Shown here piece by piece: positions 57,426 through 64,000 of a DNA stretch of 64,000 nucleotides. Location: NCBI GenBank assembly GCA_015179125.1, contig WHVA01000082.1, positions 186,001-250,000 on the forward strand, written 5' to 3'. Each line of letters opens with the position of its first letter. The stretch's first letter is position 1. Source of the stretch: Gautieria morchelliformis. Its lineage: Eukaryota; Basidiomycota; Agaricomycetes; Gomphales; Gomphaceae. The notes under the pieces were generated by a model. The model was given only the letters and a program-made list of their open reading frames with translations. It was not told the DNA's origin and did not search any database. The position numbers and the translations under genes are program-made.

Positions 57426-60109
57426 CATTTATGCTCCTGCACCAAAATCAAGCATAATATATTCAATTTGTTGTATGTTTTTCCAATCTCTTCTCACATT
57501 GTTCTTGTACCATGCATCCATTTCTCTGGTTATTTTCGAAATTTTCCAGTCACTCCCTACCTCTCCATTTTATCTTGTTATTTCTAATTTCACAAGCGGC
57601 TGCACCCAGCGGAGTCTGAAATGACTTCGACGCGCGAGCCCTTGGGCGCTAAAGGGCCGGGTAGTAGTACATGCACAGTGAGACAGATTTCCCCCTCTCT
57701 CAGTGACAACTAAATTCACTGAGAGAGGCAAGTAAATTAGTCTAGTGTTCCTTCGATTTATTGACCTAGAAATCCTCTGTAGTGAATTGTTTTCTAGGTA
57801 GTGTATAATATATTTACAGTGACAACTAAATTCACTGAGAGAGTGAATTGTTTTCTAGTCTATTCTTTTGAGCAACAAGTCCATACCTACTGCCTATAAT
57901 TCCTGTCCTCTACAAACGTCTTACACACCTGCCAGGGAAGAGCTACCCACTTTTCGTCCAGCACCCCCCTCGCACCCCCCGCCCCCCCACTCGCAGTCCA
58001 TTAAATCTACTACTCCATCATCATCCTGGGACTTCGACAATGGATGGGCGGATGGATATTTTATGATTAAAATATTAGATCAAGGCCTTTGACAAAGGGT
58101 TCCTATTGCTTAGCGGTTGGGACCGCTATATCTGCCCTTTCCTGTGTGCCGACTAAGCCTTCCGAGGCGCTTCCGGCACTGATGGATGAAGGTCACGTGA
58201 CCATGTCGACAAAAGAATGGTCTCAATCTAGAGGATAACTATCTCAAAAGGCTTCGCTTTTGAGGTAGTCTAGAGTAAACAATAATAGTAGACTCTCAAC
58301 AAAGAATTGGAGTAAACTATCAAGATTTAGTTCTGTAGCTATCAAACAAGACTACAGTGACTTCAGGGGGTGAAACAGTTGATTCTGGATGATTGATTCA
58401 TACATTCACAGTAGCTACTTATACTATACTAGTGGTAACTACTAGTGTTCGAGATAGTGAGTTAATGGGTTTTAAAACTACGTATAACTAAAGGGGTGAC
58501 TGCTTATAGTCATAAAGCCATAGGAGTGATGGGGATAGTGTCAGGGGTGTTAAGCTTTGGAATAAAGTCTTGTACCTACTATACAAAGCCCCTGTCTACA
58601 TGGTGTCAAGATAGTAGTCAGCTGGTCATGTCATGGAGCTCAATAGGAAGTAGAAATCAAATCCCTCCTATGTAGCATAAATGCGAGTCTTGGTGATGGG
58701 GCCGCTGTCTCTGTGCCTTTTCTATGGGGCAGCTGATTGAGAACACATACTTGGAATGACATTCTGTAGTCATTCCGTGATGTCCAATACTCCTGCGCAG
58801 TCTGTGCTCCTCTGTGGCATTTGGTGCCCGCACCTCCTCTGTGCCTGTGGCCTGGCGCTTGTCGATGTCATGGCCGATGCCATCAGTCAATAAGTGCGCT
58901 GTTTCTGATTGCACATGGTCGATGCTCTTGTTCCTGTATCTTATCTGATCTACTGATAAGATAGCTACTTGGTCATGATGTCATGTGTCATCTGTGCATG
59001 TCGATGCTTGTCGTGAGTGTCATTCCTGTTCTCTGATCGATTCTTCTTTTTGTTTCTTTTTATTAGTTTCTATATATATATAGATGATTTAAATAGCATA
59101 GTTGCATGTATCACAACACTTCCTATGTTGATGAGGAGTGTGTTTGCGATTGCAACCCCTAGCCCCTCTCCATCCTCAATGCCTGCGATCCCGCACATGA
59201 TCCACCCCACATGCCAACCACGCCCGGCAGTGTCATACAGTAAATTCGCAGTACTTGTTGAGGCGAGAATTGCGGCCTACCCTTTTGTTAAGTCAAGCCA
59301 TTCATATTGATACAGTTACATAAAACAAATAATCATGAGTCAATGCCCTCTCTTGCTTTTTGGATGTCAGCACTCTCTTCATCTTTGGCAGTTCAAGCAG
59401 AATAAACTCCCCCCTGTTGCACATTGAGACAAAGTTTGGACCAATTGGAGACACTTCTTACATGCTCTGCTCGTCTCTCTTTCCACCATCACCTCTGCAA
59501 ATGGCCTCCCCTGTTCAGAGTGTGCTATCTATCCCATTTTCACCTTCCCTGGTTAGCTCCAGATCACATTGCCTCACATCTTGGTTCTTTACGACATTCA
59601 CAACATTTCCCTGGCGCTTCTCCCTAGGCTTGAGGACTATATCCAGCTAGGTACGCCTCCATCACCATCTGTGTTTCCATCTCATAAACCCTACTCCAGT
59701 CCATTCTAACCACATGTCAACGTGTTTCCCTTCTCTGAGGTCCACCTATGTTCTCAGGGCAACATCTGACAAAGGGAGTTAGCTACTTGCTGTCACTCAA
59801 TTACACTTGGCCATGTATTTCATGGCTTCAAGTCCATGTTTGTATATACGGCACCCAGGCTTGATGAACTCACATCCACCCTTTTCCTCTTCTTCTGTGC
59901 ACCTTTCATTTTCACTCCCGCCAAGCGCTCTTTTTCCCCTTCTCATACTTCTTCACATTATGATCCCCACTACTTGATGAATCCCCACTTGCTTGTGATG
60001 AGTCACCCTATGCCAGACCATCTCCTGCACGTTGTGCCCATAAGAGCTTCTTATATCTTCTTGATACCTTTTCCTTGAATGCCGTCACCCCCAGCTCAGC
60101 ATATTGAAG
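57426..60109. other. Gene-poor stretch with short hairpins
   Basis: No gene was recognised in 2.7 kb. CTCTCTCAGTGA...TCACTGAGAGAG forms a 12-bp hairpin with a 9-nt loop at 57695-57727, and most of it (CAGTGACAACTAAATTCACT) recurs at 57817. GTGAATTGTTTTCTAG is also duplicated (57782 and 57843). Plus-strand Ser/Pro-rich frames at 59017-60078 have no domain. Confidence 0.45.
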
Positions 60110-60506
60110 CACTGGAGGCATATAAAGATTTTCTGGTCTAAAAAACTGTTCAAAAAACTGGAAAGATATTCCAAATTTTTTTAGTGTTTTTAATGTAAAA
60201 AAACTTTAACAAAATTGTGTTTTTGTTAGAATTTGTTGAGCAAGAAAATTGTAAAAAAGTTTAAAGTTTTTTGCAGGGTTTTTTATGTCCTTTTAAAAGT
60301 TTCTCTGTGAAAACACAAAGAAACCCATAAAAAACCCTGAAAAAAACTTTGAATTTTTTTACAATTTTCTTGCTCAACAAATTCTAATAAAAACACAACA
60401 TTTTATTATAGTTTTTTTTACATAAAAAACACTAAAAATATCTGGAAAATCTTTACAGTTTTTCCAACAGTTTTTCAGACAAGAAAACTTTTATATGCCT
60501 GCAGTG
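60110..60506. mobile_element. CACTA-like foldback MITE
   Basis: A 397-bp, very AT-rich element whose two halves are inverted copies. It starts CACTGGAGGCATATAAA and ends with the inverse of CACTGCAGGCATATAAA. The 3-bp flank AAG is repeated on both sides. CACTG ends with a 3-bp duplication fit the CACTA (En/Spm) superfamily, known in basidiomycetes. No coding capacity. Confidence 0.75.
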
Positions 60507-60610
60507 AAGCTAGAGGTCATTGCTGGGGTCCTCATACATCCATAGTGAGTCTACTCTCATAGCTTCCTCCATGGTGGAGTCATAGCTACTCAGAGTTGAT
60601 GATCCCAAAT

Positions 60611-63112
60611 TCATGGGGGCCACAAGTTCCTGCTCAGAAATGGCATGTCTGCTCCACTGTCCCTCCCCTCAATGCAGGTATTCAGTAACACCTTCATGTA
60701 ACCAAGCCGCTCACTCACCAGTACTGACATTGAATAGGTTCTTGGCTCGTGGGCGCTGCCAACCCAAGTCAAACATGGCAGCCTGAGCACACTGCACCAC
60801 TCACCAACAGGAGACCACATGTGCTGTGCAAACATCCTTGGAGGCAATCTGCTCAACGCGTGGGAGGTGAAGATGATGCCTGATGTACTCCCCGACTGTC
60901 TCACCTTGTTCAGGAGGTTGGACCAGCTGCAACCCCTGAGGGCACCATGGACCATTGTGCCTGCTCCCACCAGTGGCCTGGTAAGCTTCCCCACCTTCCT
61001 CATCCTCCTGCTGTCCTGGGGGTTTAATCTGAGTGCTAGTCTCCACTCTCTTCTCCATGTTCTCCTGCATCATATCCTGCTCTGACCTGATGTGGTCCTG
61101 CAGAGGGATTGTCACTCCCACCTCACCTAGGGCTGTGACAGCCTGAGTACCCACAACAGGGAGCTGTCATGATTCATTTATTCTACAAACCGGCCATCAA
61201 CATCCAGCGAATGAACATCCCCACTGTCAGACCTTCAAACCCTTCGCTGAAGTATTCTTCACAGTACTTCGTTCGCATTCACTAATCCCATCATTCCCAT
61301 CAGGATCTCAGTCTGTGGAGCCATCATCCATCATAGAACCCATCACCTGCTAAACTCCCACTCCATGAAAGACTCACATGCTCATGACACATTCGGACGG
61401 TGTCAGTTGCGGTGTCCGTGCAGGCTGGGGTCGATGGGGCTGGTGCTGCCGCAGGACAGGATGGTAGGAGTTGCCAAGGATCAGAATCTCTACTAATCTT
61501 TCGGATGCCGCTCTTTCTTGTTAGAATTAGCTTTGCTATCGTTTGCACTCTATACAGTATGTCTCCCCTTTGTTTGTAACATGACTGTGCATCCTTTGTA
61601 ATATTCCAAATCATTTGACCTACTTCACATTCGCCAGTAGCATACATGTATTCTCTATAAAAAGGACTCACCCAGCATGTATGTTCCCCAGTTCAATTAC
61701 CATACATCTTCCTTGTGCTTTACTTTACCCACTTGTGAAAACCAACTCTTGAGCTCTACCTTCCCATTGTGCCCCCATTTGTATCAAGAACAGGAATGTC
61801 ACTCGTGAGTTGGCACCGTTGATTCCCTTTACTCTGAATCCTTGGGATCACTCTGAGCCTGTTGGCAAAGGCCTCTAAAGGGGTGCCTTTGCCGATGAGG
61901 GGATCATCTGTCTCAGATAACCCTCCCTCATCGCTTCAGAGGACTTCGCCGAGTGTTGTGAAAGCTTCACTTCAACTGTAGACTTGGGGTTCATCTATCA
62001 TGCACCCTCATGAAGTATTAGTAGTAGTCTGGTACTCTTCGCCAACTACGTAGTCGATTCACACAGGGACCTCTTGGCTCACTGCATTCAGGTGTCTCAA
62101 ATGCATTGATACCTGTTATTAAACCCTAAAAGAACCAATCCTGACAGGAGCATCTCCATTCCCATCTGCTCCAAGATTGAGGGCCCAACTTGTGTATTAG
62201 AAAGGCCCGGTCCCTCATTGGTGGCATTGTTCGATGCCTCACCCTGCATCGAATGCAGGTTTAATGGCTGCATCATCCCACATGAGTTTTTCCATGTACA
62301 TGTCAGCTGCGCCAGACTGACCTCCAATTCCTCATGTTCCCATGTCAACATCGCACTCAGATTCCCTTTGCTCACTGTCACTGGGATCCAACCAGCCACA
62401 CACTGGTCAAGTGCTTTGACAGGCTCCTCACCCAAGAGCTCCAGGCCACAACCAAGCCAGATCTTTCGATCAGCAACATAGCGAGAGACGTCCCCACGTC
62501 ACACTGCACATGATTCTCTCAAAATTCAATCAAGATCAGGCACAGAACTCTTACACTTACATGGGGAGCTAGTTTCTGCCAGTGCTTTCAAGGTTGGTCA
62601 GGTTTCTACCTCAAACACCCTTGCACCATCTGCACTGCTCATTGCATACACAGGGAGCCGCTCACAGATTGTTTCCACCTCAAGGCGGTCAAGCTGAGCA
62701 GGGCAAAAATATCTCTGGGGGGCGGTGGTGTGACAGGTGTAGGTCCTGCTAGGAGGTGAAGTGTCAGTTGTACAGTAAAAACCAGGCAAAAACAAGTACA
62801 TACTGGTTTGGGTCTCATCACTGTCTCCCCAGGCAACCTTTAAAATGCTTTTGCGTGGTGGCAAAGTGGCTCTGGGAGGGTCCACTGCTTTGCCACTGTC
62901 AATAGGTTCCTTGAGGGCGCTGCCACCACCATCATGTTAGTGCTCTGCACAAGCCAATGCTGCATCTGAACGAACCCAGAGGCTTTAGCGGCAGACACAG
63001 CTGCGGCGTCTTCCACAGCTTTTTCTGCGGAGGTCTTGCATCTTTTACCTTTGCTGGCTTTCATTGTTGGTGCACCAGCACTGGGCTCAGTGGCCACAGC
63101 AGCGTCACCCAA
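60611..63112 (-). other. Unrecognised minus-strand open frames split by solo LTR E
   Basis: Open frames run on the minus strand at 63112-62840, 62885-62598, 62435-62147 and 61164-60611. They read, among others, KGKRCKTSAEKAVEDAAAVS (Lys/Ala-rich, possibly nuclear), KSILKVAWGDSDETQTSM and LQLVQPPEQGETVGEYIRHH. No family was recognised. The sequence style and repeat-rich setting suggest a mobile-element ORF more than a host gene. Confidence 0.4.
61165..62146 (-). mobile_element. Solo LTR, TGTCA...TGACA family, copy E
   Basis: A 982-bp minus-oriented copy from TGTCATGATTCATTTATTC to AACCAATCCTGACA, flanked by the 5-bp duplication GGAGC (61160-61164 and 62147-62151). It is more diverged from copies A-D in its interior, so it represents a subfamily. 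Confidence 0.8.
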
Positions 63113-64000
63113 TGATGATGTGTTGTGGGTCTGGGGTCTTGTGATTGCATGAGCTGCTACACATCGCTGGCTGTCCGGGTGGCGGTTCTGTCATATAGTG
63201 GTAAAATACAGTAGGGGACAGTGCACCACACAGTGCACTCTAACTAAGTTTAAGTACTCAATGGTGACCATTGGAGGCCATTGCGGCTTACAATAGTGAC
63301 CTGATCCGATGGGCAGTGAACATGAGAATAGATCACCGAGGGGGACTACCCTTCACCGATGACCACCAGTGTACAACACTGGGTAGTGTCGAGGAGAGTA
63401 TTGGCGATATAACTCAGGGAAATGAAAGAGCAGATGAAGAAGAGAAGCGGAGAAGGACACGAATGCCTAAGGGGAGTCAAAGCGAAGAATGGCCCATACC
63501 CGTACTAGTAGAATGTGGGGGGAATATGCTGAGAAGTGAAGCAAGCGGAAATCCGAAGACATTGAAAACAGATTGGAGGCGACTTGGAAGCAAGGCAGCG
63601 CGTGCTAGGTCCCAGTGGGGGGCTGGGCTGTTAATATTTCTGAGTTTGCGAGCGGTGTCCAGTCATCAGTACATCGTGTTACCGAACCGGGACTTACAAA
63701 TGCAATAGTTTACATGCAGTTGTCCCATCTGTTTGTAACTCACCACAACACCAAGTCGGTGCTGTCCCCTTCCTCTACGTCCCTTCTCCCCAAAATTCCA
63801 ACACGGGCAGGCGCGGTGCATAAGACAGAGTCCTCGATACCATTACCATGATCCCGATGTATGGCTACATTCGCCGAGCTGAGGAACGAGCTCCCCCCCG
63901 CCGACACATCAGCCCGCTGTGAAGAAGGCCGCGAACGCCTAAGGGGAGTCAACGTGAAGAGTGGCGCCTTACCCATACCAGTAGAGCGCGGGGGAAACAT
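63113..64000. other. Gene-poor end with a diverged direct repeat
   Basis: A plus-strand frame (63271-63708) opens MEAIAAYNSDLIRWAVNMRI without a known domain. A roughly 65-bp block (CGAATGCCTAAGGGGAGTCA...) at 63459 recurs at 63931, about 472 bp apart, indicating a tandemly duplicated unit that runs off the window. Confidence 0.5.

Noticed and set aside
58100-58180. Possible tRNA gene (CTTAGCGGTTGGGACCGC)
   Set aside because: There is an A-box-like stretch but no B box at the right distance and no acceptor stem.

Overview
The window looks like a transposon-rich stretch of a filamentous basidiomycete genome, most likely an agaricomycete. The grounds are genes split by many 48-85 nt GT-AG introns, some micro-exons, and families typical of that group: two DUF6533-type membrane proteins, an RTC4-domain zinc-cluster protein, a KDZ-linked transposase remnant, an 11-exon cytochrome P450, and a patatin/NB-ARC/TPR NOD-like receptor. 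There are no bacterial operons, rRNA genes or CRISPR arrays. All family names come from reading motifs by eye; no database was searched.

Layout. 0-6 kb holds a five-exon cytosolic chorismate mutase (ARO7 type, minus) and a ten-exon DUF6533 membrane protein (plus). 6-9 kb holds a LINE fragment with RNase H and zinc-finger parts, an array of 17 TGACTCA sites in an LTR-like stretch, and an inverted-repeat element containing a tRNA-like SINE. 9.7-11 kb is an F-box gene with a broken partial copy just downstream. 11.5-21 kb is a transposon nest: a LINE tail hit by a pogo-like element, a Copia remnant split by a solo LTR, and a nearly whole young Copia. 23-27 kb has the RTC4-domain gene facing a KDZ-linked transposase remnant. 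27-32 kb is gene-poor, with a DUF6533 fragment, tandem repeats and a striking 270-bp foldback.

32.7-33.6 kb contains an intronless gene for a secreted chorismate mutase: signal peptide, seven N-glycosylation sequons, all recognised catalytic positions kept, and the Trp/Tyr allosteric loop lost. It is the most interesting gene here, because secreted chorismate mutases act in other plant-interacting fungi and in nematodes by diverting host chorismate. 36.2-38.4 kb is an intact P450. 39.4-42.5 kb is a P-loop protein of a basidiomycete-expanded family. 43.1-43.9 kb is an MFS transporter remnant. 45.3-49.5 kb is the NLR, whose nearly identical 42-residue TPR units run into a frameshift and then an LTR fragment. 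49.6-64 kb is a repeat nest: several copies of one TGTCA...TGACA LTR family, a non-autonomous LTR element inside one of them, a CACTA-like foldback, and unrecognised minus-strand ORFs split by a solo LTR.

The host genes do not form an obvious pathway cluster. The one functional link is that the cytosolic and secreted chorismate mutases lie 31 kb apart. In addition, the 3' flank of the DUF6533 gene has a diverged copy beside the secreted enzyme, which suggests a local segmental duplication.
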